Positions 8,469 to 18,424 of a stretch of 64,000 bases of DNA are shown here, piece after piece. The position numbers and the translations under genes are program-made. The stretch spans positions 62,001-126,000 of the forward strand of contig NZ_JAARLZ010000005.1 in NCBI RefSeq assembly GCF_011759365.1, in the 5' to 3' direction. Each line of letters starts with the position of its first letter. The first letter of the stretch is position 1. Origin of the DNA: Luteibacter anthropi. Lineage in GTDB: Bacteria > Pseudomonadota > Gammaproteobacteria > Xanthomonadales > Rhodanobacteraceae. A model generated the notes under the pieces. That model was not told the DNA's origin. It saw only the letters and a program-made list of their open reading frames with translations, and did not search any database.

Positions 8469-11400
8469 ATGCCCAATGCACCTGCACCTTACCTACCCGC
8501 AAAGACAGAGTTCGGTGGCATCAACAACGGAGCTATCTCACCTTACCCAGGGAGTGGCGCCTGGGTTCAGATCAGCTCCAGCACGCTCCAGAAGAGCGAC
8601 GTCATCTCTGTGTATTGGGCGGATGCAAACGCACCCGTCATCATCGAACCCTTGCAGGATGATCCGAACGTCGCCGTCACCCTGCATGTACCAGGGCCAA
8701 AGATATCCCCCTATCCTGGAACGGTGGACGTCTGGTACACCATCTACCGCCCCCTGACGCCGGAAACCATTCTCTCCGACAGGGAGCCCGTACTGGTCAA
8801 GTTCACCATTCCCGGCGGCCCGGATCCCAACCCGGCAACGCCGAACATCAATGAGAACCTGGCTGCCATTCCCGAACTGAGGCAACCCATCCCGCCCAAC
8901 GTCGATCTGATCATCACGATTCCGGCGTGGCTGAACATGACCGTCGGGGACAAGCTCCACCTGGAGTGGGGGTCTTATGCATTTCCCGTGATAGTCATCG
9001 GAACTGACTCGCCTGTCGGCCAGAATGTCCGCGTAACGGTGCCCTGGACAATCATCGCCGGCACCGATAACGGCATGGCACTCGTGACTTACCACATTTT
9101 CGACGTCGTGAGGAATCACTCCCTATGGGCACCCCCTGCCCTGGCGGACTCGGGAGTGAATCGTTTCAACGCCCCGTTGTTACCCGATGCCGCCAATGGC
9201 GCCATCGAGCTAAAGCCTGGCATGCCTGCGGTTCGCGTATGGGTCATCGACAATCGCATACAGGCCGGGGACAGCATCATCCTCTACTCGTCTGGAAAAC
9301 GGTCGGACGGCACGGCGGTCGATCCCGTTACGGCGACACTCAACGCCACGGGGGCGCTTTACGTTGAATTCACGATGCAGGCGTCCTTTCTGGAGCAACT
9401 TACAGGTGGTGAACTGATCCAGTACTACACGGTGTCACGCAATGGCCAGCAACTCGGGCGTTCGGACAATACGGAAACCCGGATCACCGGCCAGGTAGGC
9501 AAGCTCCCCAAACCCATCGTTGATCCGGTGGATGCGAACAACATCATCCATCCACTAACTACCACCCGCATCACAGTAAGCGTATCTCGCAGCGTCGCGT
9601 TCCAACAGGGCGACATTCTGATCGTACGCTGGAAAGCTGCTACACAGGATGGATCCCGCGAGGTGGAGAACCGCTTCCCCTGGCAGGACCCAAGTGTCGC
9701 CATCGATACCGCCGTGCTGCCCTACAGTTTCGGCGGAAGCGTGGACGTGAGCTATGTCATCGAGCGGGGCAGCCAGAAGCTCGAGTCAGAAAGCGAAACC
9801 GTCTTCGTCGCACGCATCGCCGACGGCGATCCTTTTCTGCCACGGCCACGCAGCCCCCAGGAGAACCCCGCTGGAACACTCAACCTGGCCCTGTTCCCGG
9901 GAGATGCGGCGTTTACGGTGGATCAGTTCCGATTCGCCGATGCCAGCCAGCGTTATTGGCTCACCCTCGAAGGCAGGGACAGCAACGGCGGTGCGGTGAC
10001 GTGGAATATCGCCGAAGGCGAGGCATTCGGCAGCCTGTCGAATCCCATCACTCTTCGTTCACTGGATCGCACGCGACTGGCGTCCCTGGCGGATGGCTCG
10101 ACGATGATCGCAAGCCTGTGGGTGACCTACGACGGCTCACCCAACAAGGCCAATGCCGTGAAGTTCAGGACCACCAGTTTCACTATCAGGCAGGCCGCCG
10201 CACAGCGTCCGCCTGCGCCGACGGTCGTACAGGCGGACGCCAACGGCAAGCTTGTCGAACCCTGGAAACTGACGAAGCTTCAGGTCCACATACCTTCAGC
10301 CGTCGGACTGCAGCCAGGCGATCAGCTACGGGTCTACTGGAATACCGGCGGCAACGCCGGCAGCGATGAAGTTCTGATCACCGCGCCGACGGCCGGCATG
10401 AACGTGGATATCAAGCTGTCCGTACTGGCCCATAACCTGGGCAACGTCATTCCGGTGAAGTACGCCATCATTCGCGGCAGCCAGACACTCGAATCGATTA
10501 CCGCAAATATCAGCGTCGCAGACCTTCCGGATGATCAGGATGAACTGGGTCGCCCCAAGGTTACTCAGGAAGATGCCACCGGCCACATCATCGATCTGAG
10601 TACCTTCAAGGGCGATGCCGATGTCATTATCGCAACCTACCCCATGGCGACAGCCAGCCAGCGATACTGGCTCACGGCCAGCGTTGAATTCGCCATCGGC
10701 GGGAGACAGGATGTCGATATCGTCAAGGGTGCAACCGTCCCCTATACAGGAGGCCCGACCATCAGCCTCGGCAAGCTCGACCGGACGTTGCTCGACAGCC
10801 TGAAAGGTGGATCGATCCTCACGCTGACCCTGTGGGTTTCCTTCAATGAGTCCGCGAACAAAAACGACGCCATTCGCTTTCGCAAGACGGATTACAGCAT
10901 TCAGCTTCAGGAGTCACTCAAGCTACTGCTCCCTGTGGTTGACAGGGCAACGGGTTCGGGAAGCGTCAAGAACACGCTTGATCCGGGCGACCTGATCGAT
11001 TCGCAAGGCGTTGCACATCGAATTAACATCACCTTGCCAAAGGAAAACGGATTCAAGGCCGGCGATACGATCACGTTGTACTGGGAAGACAACACCCCCC
11101 AGGGAAGTCGCACAGTAGTTGTGCCCACGGTGTTCAACCAGGACATCGCGGTGCTCGTCGACAGCGATGTCATGCGATTCAACCATGGCCATGTCGTCGA
11201 GGTCTACTTCACTGTCAAGCGCGACGGAAAGGATCACAATTCGCCAACGCTTCGCCTTACGGTCAAGCGAATTCCCGGCAATACGACAAAATTCAGGCGG
11301 GCGACCATCAAGCAGCAGGACGGCCTGTACGACCTGAATCTCTCGAAATTCAAGGGTGACGGCACCTTGCAGATCGAACCCTTTGCATGGCTTGTATCGG

Positions 11401-11648
11401 GCATGTACTACTGGATCGAGGTGCGGGGCCGCGACAAAAATGGCGAAACAAAGAAATACATCGAAAAGACATTCAACTCCGTGTCCGGTCCACAGATTTA
11501 TCTGGGTGACGTTGATCGCAAATGGCTCGAGACCCTCATTGACCAGTCTCCATTCTGGATCGATATCTGGGTGTCATTCGATGGCAGCAAGGTCAAGCGT
11601 GATGCCGTCGCATTCCGCTCGACCAACTACACGCTGAAGCACAAGTAA
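8469..11648 (+). CDS. Modular Ig-like repeat protein of 1059 residues (unknown function)
   Basis: Start ATG 8469 with AAGGA nine bases upstream. Residues 1-340 hold about three diverged Ig-like units. From residue ~346 two module types alternate three times. A-type units (about 346-456, 580-692, 820-941) share a Pro-x-V-D opening and a G-D-x-(I/L) turn followed by YW or RW. B-type units (about 457-575, 693-815, 942-1059) share RYWLT or YYWIEV, LxxLDRxxL, and a final V(S/T)(F/Y)(D/N)xSxxKxxAxxFRxTxxxI. This is a distant relative of the two preceding genes in style and lies in the same direction. No signal peptide, lipobox, membrane helix or sorting signal is visible. It ends with a terminator. 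Possibilities include a surface or extracellular fibre exported by a non-Sec route, but nothing in the sequence proves this. Confidence 0.8.
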   Translation: MPNAPAPYLPAKTEFGGINNGAISPYPGSGAWVQISSSTLQKSDVISVYWADANAPVIIEPLQDDPNVAVTLHVPGPKISPYPGTVDVWYTIYRPLTPETILSDREPVLVKFTIPGGPDPNPATPNINENLAAIPELRQPIPPNVDLIITIPAWLNMTVGDKLHLEWGSYAFPVIVIGTDSPVGQNVRVTVPWTIIAGTDNGMALVTYHIFDVVRNHSLWAPPALADSGVNRFNAPLLPDAANGAIELKPGMPAVRVWVIDNRIQAGDSIILYSSGKRSDGTAVDPVTATLNATGALYVEFTMQASFLEQLTGGELIQYYTVSRNGQQLGRSDNTETRITGQVGKLPKPIVDPVDANNIIHPLTTTRITVSVSRSVAFQQGDILIVRWKAATQDGSREVENRFPWQDPSVAIDTAVLPYSFGGSVDVSYVIERGSQKLESESETVFVARIADGDPFLPRPRSPQENPAGTLNLALFPGDAAFTVDQFRFADASQRYWLTLEGRDSNGGAVTWNIAEGEAFGSLSNPITLRSLDRTRLASLADGSTMIASLWVTYDGSPNKANAVKFRTTSFTIRQAAAQRPPAPTVVQADANGKLVEPWKLTKLQVHIPSAVGLQPGDQLRVYWNTGGNAGSDEVLITAPTAGMNVDIKLSVLAHNLGNVIPVKYAIIRGSQTLESITANISVADLPDDQDELGRPKVTQEDATGHIIDLSTFKGDADVIIATYPMATASQRYWLTASVEFAIGGRQDVDIVKGATVPYTGGPTISLGKLDRTLLDSLKGGSILTLTLWVSFNESANKNDAIRFRKTDYSIQLQESLKLLLPVVDRATGSGSVKNTLDPGDLIDSQGVAHRINITLPKENGFKAGDTITLYWEDNTPQGSRTVVVPTVFNQDIAVLVDSDVMRFNHGHVVEVYFTVKRDGKDHNSPTLRLTVKRIPGNTTKFRRATIKQQDGLYDLNLSKFKGDGTLQIEPFAWLVSGMYYWIEVRGRDKNGETKKYIEKTFNSVSGPQIYLGDVDRKWLETLIDQSPFWIDIWVSFDGSKVKRDAVAFRSTNYTLKHK

Positions 11649-11666
11649 GCCATCCACTGCCGAGGT

Positions 11667-11696
11667 AAAGCCCCGCCCCAGGCGGGGCTTTTTTTT
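11667..11696 (+). terminator. Rho-independent terminator after the Ig-like genes
   Basis: Stem AAGCCCCGCC (11668-11677) pairs with GGCGGGGCTT (11681-11690) around a CCA loop and runs into eight consecutive T. It lies 20 bases beyond the stop of the 1059-aa gene and separates it from the NRPS operon. Confidence 0.92.
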
Positions 11697-11941
11697 GGTG
11701 AACCCTTCATGGCAAGGCTAACCAACCCGGCTAGCCCGCCTGTCGTATATGCCGGTTTCGTGCCGACCCTTATAAATGAACCCTACGGTGCGGGGACTTC
11801 CCGCCCCGGTCGCCCGGTGGGGGATCACCCGTTGATCGGTTGGAACGTGCAGTGCGAATGGAGTCCTCAACCCGGTCGCAGTCCACTGCGGGCGCCGCGC
11901 AACGGACCGGTCATCCGGCCTATGCCATTTGGGGGGAGCAC

Positions 11942-14900
11942 ATGAAAGGTCGGATAGCCTTCGACACGACCGCCGATGCGACGGTACACGGGCGTTTCAG
12001 CCACGTGACCCGCATGTGCCCCGCCCGGATCGCCATCGCCTCGGATGCCTGCTCCCTCACTTACGCCGAGCTGGATCAACGCAGTGACGCCCTGGCCTCT
12101 GCCCTGCTCGCCGAAGGTGTCTCGCCTGGCGATTATGTCGGCCTGCTCATGGAGCGCTCCGCGGACGCGATTGCCGCCCTGCTCGGTATCCTGAAGGCTG
12201 GCGCGGCCTATCTTCCGCTGGATACGACGTGGCCGGATGAGCGACTGGCGTTTGCATTGAACGATGCGGGCGCGCGGGTGGTGTTTACGCGCCGCCATGA
12301 CGCCCGATGGAAGATCCTGGACCCCGGCCAGCTACCCTCGGCGCAGCGAAACACGCCATCCACCGGCGATGGCGAATCGACGGCTTATGCCATGTACACC
12401 TCAGGGTCCACCGGCCAGCCCAAGGGGGTGGAAATCCGTCATCGGTCCATCCTCCGACTGGTGCTGCACTCCGCGTTCATGGACTTCGACGCCCCCGTGG
12501 TCCTGCATGCCGCACCGCTGGGTTTTGACGCGTCCACGCTGGAGATCTTCGCCCCGCTGCTGAATGGGGGAACCTGCGTGATCCACGATGAGCACACGCC
12601 CACCGGGGCGGGAATCGCGCGTACCGTGACGCGCCATGGCGCCGACCACGCATGGCTTACCGCCGCACTGTTCAACGCCATCATCGACGATGATCCGATG
12701 CACCTGGCCGGCCTGCGTTGCGTCCTGACCGGCGGCGAAGCGCTGTCTGTGCGCCATGTGCGCAAGGCCCTCTCGGCGCTACCCCGGGTCCGGCTGGTCA
12801 ACGGCTATGGCCCCACCGAATGCACGACCTTCGCGACCACCTTCGCCATTCCCCCCTCCTGGAACAGCGACGACGCCATTCCCATCGGCAAGGCCATCGG
12901 GCAGACCTCGCTGCATGTGCTCGACGAGAACGGCAACCCCGCCATGCGTGGCGAGCTGTATATCGGTGGCAGCGGCGTGGCACGCGGCTACCTCAACCGG
13001 CCCGAACTGACCGCTGCGCGATTCGTCGAATCGGCACTGGGCACGCTGTATCGCACCGGCGACCTGGTGCGACTGCGGGACGACGGGAACCTGGATTTCA
13101 TCGGCCGCATCGACGGCCAGGTGAAGATCCGCGGCTACCGGATCGAAACCGCCGAAGTTGAACTGGCACTCCGCGCCATCGAGGGTGTAACCGATGCAGT
13201 GGTCGCGGCCCGTGAGGACCGCGCCGGCAACAAGCGGCTCGTCGCGTGGTATGCCGCCGAAGAACAGCATGACGCGCGCACGCTGCGTGACGCCCTGGCG
13301 CAGCGCCTGCCCGATTACATGTTACCGACCGCGTGGAAGCGCATGGCCTGCATGCCCATCAATACCAATGGCAAGCTGGATCGACACGCCCTGCCCGACC
13401 CGGATCAGGCACGCCCGGAGCTTGCAGCCCCTTACGCTGCACCACGCGGCGACATGGAGCAACGCATCTGCGCCATCTTCGAGGACGTGCTGAGCCTGGA
13501 TCGTGTTGGCCGCGATGACAATTTCTTCGACCTGGGCGGCGATTCCCTGCTCGCCGCAGGTGTCATCACCGCCATCCATGCCACGGTATCGACCCGACCC
13601 ACCCTCGTGAACCTGTTCGGCCACCCCACCCCCGCGCGCCTGGCTGCGCTGGCCCAGAACACCGATACCGTCACAGAGCCGCCGGGTTCCAGGGGTACCG
13701 CGTCAGGTAGCGAGCCAATCGCCATCATCGCCATGGCTGGCCGCTTTCCTGGTGCACCCGACGTCGAGTCTTTCTGGGAAAACCTCTGCGCCGGGCGCGA
13801 ATCGATCCGCTTCTTTTCACCCGATGAACTGGATCCTGCGGTAGGCATGGAGCGGGAAGATCCCGGCTACGTCCACGCGCGGGGCGTCATCGACGATGTG
13901 GAATGCTTTGATGCGGGCTTCTTTGGCATGTCTCCCCGCGAAGCCGAGCTGACCGATCCACAGCAGCGCCTGTTCATGGAACTGTGCTGGGAATGCATGG
14001 AGCGCGGCGGCTACGTGCCGGATCGCAACGAGAAGATCACTGGCGTCTTCGGCGGCATGCACAACGCCACCTATTACCAGCGTCACCTGGCCGGCCGCCA
14101 GGACCTGATCGATCGTCTTGGCGCGTTCCAGGTGATGCTGGGCAACGAGAAGGATTACCTGGCAACGCGGGTTGCCCACAAGCTGAACCTCACCGGGCCG
14201 GCGGTCAGCGTGAACACGGCCTGCTCCACCTCCCTCGTGGCCATCGCCCAGGCATTCGACTCACTGCGTGCCGGACGTTGCGACATGGCTCTGGCCGGCG
14301 GTGTCTCCATCAGCTGTCCACCACGCAGCGGCTACGTGGCCCAGGAAGGTTCGATGCTGTCACCCGACGGGCATACGCGCACCTTCGACGAGAAAGCAGG
14401 CGGTACCGTATTCAGCGATGGCGCCGCCGTCGTGCTGCTGAAACGCCTCAGCGATGCCTTGCGTGACGGCGATACCGTCCATGCGGTGATTCGCGGCGTC
14501 GCCGTGAACAACGATGGCGCGCAAAAGGCCAGCTTCACCGCGCCCAATGCCGCAGGCCAGGCCGCCGTGATCTCGGCGGCGCTGCGCGACGCCGGCGTCA
14601 GCGCACGTGATATTTCCTATGTGGAAGCCCACGGCACGGCCACGCCGCTGGGTGATCCCATCGAGATGGAAGGCCTTGTCGAGGCGTTTCGCCGCGATAC
14701 CGCCGACGCGGGGTTCTGCGCCATCGGCTCCCTGAAGAGCAATGTGGGGCACCTGGTGATGGCAGCCGGTGCGGCGGGTGTCATCAAAACCGCCATGGCC
14801 ATGGGCGAACGGCGCCTGCCGCCATCACTGCATTTCACCGCGCCCAACCCGAAACTGGGACTGGCCGGGTCACCATTCGTCGTCAACGACACCCTGCGCC

Positions 14901-17900
14901 CCTGGCAGACGGCTGGAACACCGCTGCTTGCCGGTGTCAGTTCATTCGGTGTTGGCGGCACGAATGCCCATGCCATTCTCGCCGAGGCTCCGGCCAGGAC
15001 ACCCTCCGATGTCGCCAGTGGCAGTCAGCTACTGCTTCTCTCGGCCCGGTCGCCATCGGCGCTTGCCGCGAGTGCCGCACGCCTGGCCGACCACCTTGCA
15101 TCGCATCCGCAGGGCAACCTCGCCGACGTGGCATGGACCCTGGCGGTGGGGCGCAAGGCCTTCCTGCATCGCTGCCATGTCGTCGCCGCCCATACCGCCG
15201 ATGCCGAAGCGAAGCTGCGCGACATAGCCGCTGCTGCCAGCGGCCACGCCTGCCGTGACCCTCGTCCCGGCGTGGTGTTTCTGTTCCCTGGCCAGGGCTC
15301 GCAATACACCGGCATGGGGCGTGAACTGCATGCCACCGAGCCGGTGTTCCGGGAGGCGCTGGACCAGGTGGCAAACGCCTTGCGCGACGAACTCGGTTTC
15401 GACCTGCGCGAACCACTGTTCGATGGCAACGAGGATGCCCTGCGTGAGACGGCGCTGACCCAGCCTGCCACCTTCGCCATCGAATATGCCCTGGCACGCC
15501 TGTGGATGAGTCTCGGCATCCGGCCCGCCGCGATGATCGGTCACAGCATCGGTGAATTTGCCGCCGCGGCCATCGCCGGGGTGATGGCCGTGGAAGATGC
15601 CGCCCGGCTGGTTGCCCGTCGCGGCCGGCTCATGCAGGCGCTGCCGCCGGGCGCGATGCTGTCCGTGCGACTGGGCGTCGCCGAACTCCGCTCGCGGCTG
15701 CCGTCTCATCTTTCGCTGGCGGCGGATAACGCGCCCAATGCAAGCGTCGTCGCCGGCTCGCACGATGAGGTGGAAGCTTTCCGCCTTGTGCTTGAGGACG
15801 AAGGCGTCGCCTGCCGCCTCTTGCGTACGTCGCATGCCTTCCACTCGGCGATGATGGACCCGGTGCTCGATGCCTTCCGTGCCGAGGTGGCCCGCGTGCC
15901 CCTTTCCGCGCCCGGGCTGCCCATCCTGTCCACGGTGACGGGCGGCGTGCTGAGCGCAACGGATGCCACCTCGGCCGATTACTGGGCCGCGCATCTGCGC
16001 CAGACGGTGCAGTTCTCCCCAGCACTGCTGCATGCACTCGACGACACATCCCATACATTCCTGGAAGTCGGCCCCCGCTCCGTGCTCACCCAGCTGGCCC
16101 GCCAGCATGCGCAATGCCGCGGACGCGGTGTCATCGCTTCGCTGGCAGACGATGCGGCGGCCGAGCGCAGCGCATGGCTGGATGCCGTCGGCACGTTGTG
16201 GAGCGTAGGCGCCGGCCCGGATGTCGCCACGCTCGACCACCGTGGCCAGCGCCGTCGCGTGTGCCTGCCCACCTACCCCTTTGAACGCAAACGGCACTGG
16301 ATCGACGCACGCCCGCCGGCGTCGGTGACTGCCATCGCCAGCGTCATGCCGGCGACGCCCGCCGTAACACCCGACGTACCGGAGTACCCCATGCCCAGTG
16401 AAGCCACCCCACGTTCCCGCCGTCTCGTCGACGAACTGATCGCGTTGTTCGAAGACGTATCAGGCAACGATCTGGCCGGCGCCAGCGCCACGGCAAGCTT
16501 CGTCGAACTGGGCCTGGATTCCCTGGCGCTGACCCAGGTGGCCCTGCAATTGCAGAAGACCTACGGCCTGAAGATCGCCTTCCGCGAACTCATGGACGGT
16601 TGCGATACGTTCACCAACCTGGCCACCCGCCTCGACAACAGCCTCGCCCCGGAACAGCCCCCTGCAGGAGCGCGCATCGCGCGCGAACAGCCCGTTGAAA
16701 CCCCCACCTCCGCTCCCGCCGACCTCGTCCAGAGCGTCATCGCCCAGCAAATGCAGATCATGCGCGAGCAGCTGGCAATGCTCACAGGCACGCGGGGAGA
16801 TGGCGGTACATCCGGGTCGCCGACACGGTCGGCCCCTGCACCAGCGGCGGTGGATGCCGAGGAATCGGGGGTGGCCCACACCACCTACGACGTGAAAAAG
16901 GCCTTCGGCGCCATCGCGCGCATTCATACCGGAGGCACCGAACTCACCGCGCGCCAGCGCACGCGCCTGGATGCCTTCATCCGCCGCTACGTCGAGCGCA
17001 CGAAGGCCTCCAAGGCCTACACGACCGAGCACCGCGACCACCTGGCCGACCCGCGCGTGGTCAACGGCTTCCGCCCGCTGCTGAAGGAAATCGTCTACCA
17101 GATCGTGGTGGAACGCTCGAAGGGTTCGAAGGTATGGGACATCGACGGCAACGAATACATCGATGCGCTCAACGGCTTCGGCATGAATCTCTTCGGCTGG
17201 CAGCCCGGCTTCGTGCTCGATGCCGTGCGCAACCAACTGGACAGCGGCTATGAAATCGGCCCGCAGCATCCCCTTGCAGGCATCGTGGCCAGGCAGGTCT
17301 GCGACCTGACCGGCTTCGACCGCGCTGCGCTGTGCAATACCGGCTCCGAAGCCGTCATGGGCTGCGTGCGCGTGGCCCGCACGGTCACCGGTCGCGAGAC
17401 CCTGGTGATCTTTACCGGCTCCTACCACGGCATCTTCGACGAAGTGATCGTGCGCGGCACGAAGAAGCTCACCTCCGTACCGGCTGCTCCCGGCATCCTG
17501 CGCAACACGGCGGAACATGTGCTCGTGCTCGACTACGGCACGCCGGAATCGCTGGCGATCATCCGCGAGCGTGCGCATGACATCGCCGCCGTGCTGGTCG
17601 AACCGGTGCAGAGCCGGCGTCCGGATTTCCAGCCGGTGGAATTCCTGCGCGAACTGCGCGCGATCACCGAGGAAGCCGGTTCACTGCTCATCTTCGACGA
17701 GGTCGTCACCGGGTTCCGCTCGCACCCTCGCGGTGCCCAGGCCGTGCTTGGCATCGATGCCGACATGGCCTCGTACGGCAAGGTGGTGGGCGGCGGCTTC
17801 CCGATCGGCGTCATAGCCGGCAGGCGGCGATTCATGGACGCGCTGGACGGCGGTGACTGGCGTTTCGGCGACGACTCCGTACCGACCGTGGGCGTGACCT

Positions 17901-18424
17901 ATTTCGCCGGCACGTTCGTGCGCCATCCGCTCGCACTGGCCGCGACCCATGCCGTGCTGACTCACCTCTCCACGCAAGGCGCTGCGTTGCAGGAGCGCCT
18001 GAATGCACGCGTGACGACCATGGCGGACGAACTCAACGCCTTCTGCGCCGACGTGGGCGCACCGCTGAAGATCGTCCATTTCGCCTCCGTATGGAAAACC
18101 CAGTTCATGGAAGACCATCCCCTGCAGGACCTGCTGTTCGCCATGATGCGCAGCCGCGGGATCCACATCCTCGACAACTTCCCGTGCTTCTTCACCACGG
18201 CGCATGACGAGGCGGATTTCGCCGCCATTGCCGGCGCCTTCCGTGAATCGGTGCTGGAACTCCAGGAAGCCGGTTTCCTGCCACGGCGGCAGGAAGCGGC
18301 ATGCCTCGATGCCGCTATGCCGCCGTTGCCCGGCGCACGCCTGGGCAAGGACCCTGAAGGCCATCCGGCCTGGTTCGTTCCCAATCCCGACCTGCCGGGC
18401 AAGTATCTGAGGGTGGGCGCATGA
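11942..18424 (+). CDS. Hybrid NRPS/PKS with aminotransferase: A-PCP-KS-AT-ACP-AMT
   Basis: 2160 aa from the ATG at 11942, preceded by a strong GGGGGGAG; the frame is open back to 11840 without a good start. The adenylation domain (~15-500) has YTSGSTGQPKG (A3), GYGPTE (A5), YRTGDL (A7) and NGKLDRHALP (A10). By alignment from memory to the GrsA positions its specificity code reads DALWLGGTFK, close to valine-type codes. A PCP (FFDLGGDSLL, Ser ~535) follows. The ketosynthase (~592-1010) has the Cys motif VNTACSTS and His motifs EAHGTAT and NVGHL. The acyltransferase (~1113-1400) has FPGQGSQY, GHSIGE and the malonyl-type HAFH. An ACP (LGLDSLAL, Ser ~1526) and a PLP class III aminotransferase (~1690-2160, Lys ~1947 in SYGKVVGGG) of the MycA/McyE kind end the protein. 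There is no ketoreductase. Expected chemistry: aminoacyl starter, one malonyl extension, transamination of the beta-keto group. It overlaps the next NRPS gene by 4 bases. Confidence 0.93.
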   Translation: MKGRIAFDTTADATVHGRFSHVTRMCPARIAIASDACSLTYAELDQRSDALASALLAEGVSPGDYVGLLMERSADAIAALLGILKAGAAYLPLDTTWPDERLAFALNDAGARVVFTRRHDARWKILDPGQLPSAQRNTPSTGDGESTAYAMYTSGSTGQPKGVEIRHRSILRLVLHSAFMDFDAPVVLHAAPLGFDASTLEIFAPLLNGGTCVIHDEHTPTGAGIARTVTRHGADHAWLTAALFNAIIDDDPMHLAGLRCVLTGGEALSVRHVRKALSALPRVRLVNGYGPTECTTFATTFAIPPSWNSDDAIPIGKAIGQTSLHVLDENGNPAMRGELYIGGSGVARGYLNRPELTAARFVESALGTLYRTGDLVRLRDDGNLDFIGRIDGQVKIRGYRIETAEVELALRAIEGVTDAVVAAREDRAGNKRLVAWYAAEEQHDARTLRDALAQRLPDYMLPTAWKRMACMPINTNGKLDRHALPDPDQARPELAAPYAAPRGDMEQRICAIFEDVLSLDRVGRDDNFFDLGGDSLLAAGVITAIHATVSTRPTLVNLFGHPTPARLAALAQNTDTVTEPPGSRGTASGSEPIAIIAMAGRFPGAPDVESFWENLCAGRESIRFFSPDELDPAVGMEREDPGYVHARGVIDDVECFDAGFFGMSPREAELTDPQQRLFMELCWECMERGGYVPDRNEKITGVFGGMHNATYYQRHLAGRQDLIDRLGAFQVMLGNEKDYLATRVAHKLNLTGPAVSVNTACSTSLVAIAQAFDSLRAGRCDMALAGGVSISCPPRSGYVAQEGSMLSPDGHTRTFDEKAGGTVFSDGAAVVLLKRLSDALRDGDTVHAVIRGVAVNNDGAQKASFTAPNAAGQAAVISAALRDAGVSARDISYVEAHGTATPLGDPIEMEGLVEAFRRDTADAGFCAIGSLKSNVGHLVMAAGAAGVIKTAMAMGERRLPPSLHFTAPNPKLGLAGSPFVVNDTLRPWQTAGTPLLAGVSSFGVGGTNAHAILAEAPARTPSDVASGSQLLLLSARSPSALAASAARLADHLASHPQGNLADVAWTLAVGRKAFLHRCHVVAAHTADAEAKLRDIAAAASGHACRDPRPGVVFLFPGQGSQYTGMGRELHATEPVFREALDQVANALRDELGFDLREPLFDGNEDALRETALTQPATFAIEYALARLWMSLGIRPAAMIGHSIGEFAAAAIAGVMAVEDAARLVARRGRLMQALPPGAMLSVRLGVAELRSRLPSHLSLAADNAPNASVVAGSHDEVEAFRLVLEDEGVACRLLRTSHAFHSAMMDPVLDAFRAEVARVPLSAPGLPILSTVTGGVLSATDATSADYWAAHLRQTVQFSPALLHALDDTSHTFLEVGPRSVLTQLARQHAQCRGRGVIASLADDAAAERSAWLDAVGTLWSVGAGPDVATLDHRGQRRRVCLPTYPFERKRHWIDARPPASVTAIASVMPATPAVTPDVPEYPMPSEATPRSRRLVDELIALFEDVSGNDLAGASATASFVELGLDSLALTQVALQLQKTYGLKIAFRELMDGCDTFTNLATRLDNSLAPEQPPAGARIAREQPVETPTSAPADLVQSVIAQQMQIMREQLAMLTGTRGDGGTSGSPTRSAPAPAAVDAEESGVAHTTYDVKKAFGAIARIHTGGTELTARQRTRLDAFIRRYVERTKASKAYTTEHRDHLADPRVVNGFRPLLKEIVYQIVVERSKGSKVWDIDGNEYIDALNGFGMNLFGWQPGFVLDAVRNQLDSGYEIGPQHPLAGIVARQVCDLTGFDRAALCNTGSEAVMGCVRVARTVTGRETLVIFTGSYHGIFDEVIVRGTKKLTSVPAAPGILRNTAEHVLVLDYGTPESLAIIRERAHDIAAVLVEPVQSRRPDFQPVEFLRELRAITEEAGSLLIFDEVVTGFRSHPRGAQAVLGIDADMASYGKVVGGGFPIGVIAGRRRFMDALDGGDWRFGDDSVPTVGVTYFAGTFVRHPLALAATHAVLTHLSTQGAALQERLNARVTTMADELNAFCADVGAPLKIVHFASVWKTQFMEDHPLQDLLFAMMRSRGIHILDNFPCFFTTAHDEADFAAIAGAFRESVLELQEAGFLPRRQEAACLDAAMPPLPGARLGKDPEGHPAWFVPNPDLPGKYLRVGA

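Noticed and set aside
11765-11780. TATAAATG stretch as -10 box of the NRPS operon
   Set aside because: No TTGACA-like -35 element at 16-18 bases; cannot be supported over other AT-rich spots.
11709-11945. 78-aa plus-strand frame before the NRPS
   Set aside because: Pro/Arg-rich, no site, overlaps the NRPS ribosome-binding site; more likely leader DNA.
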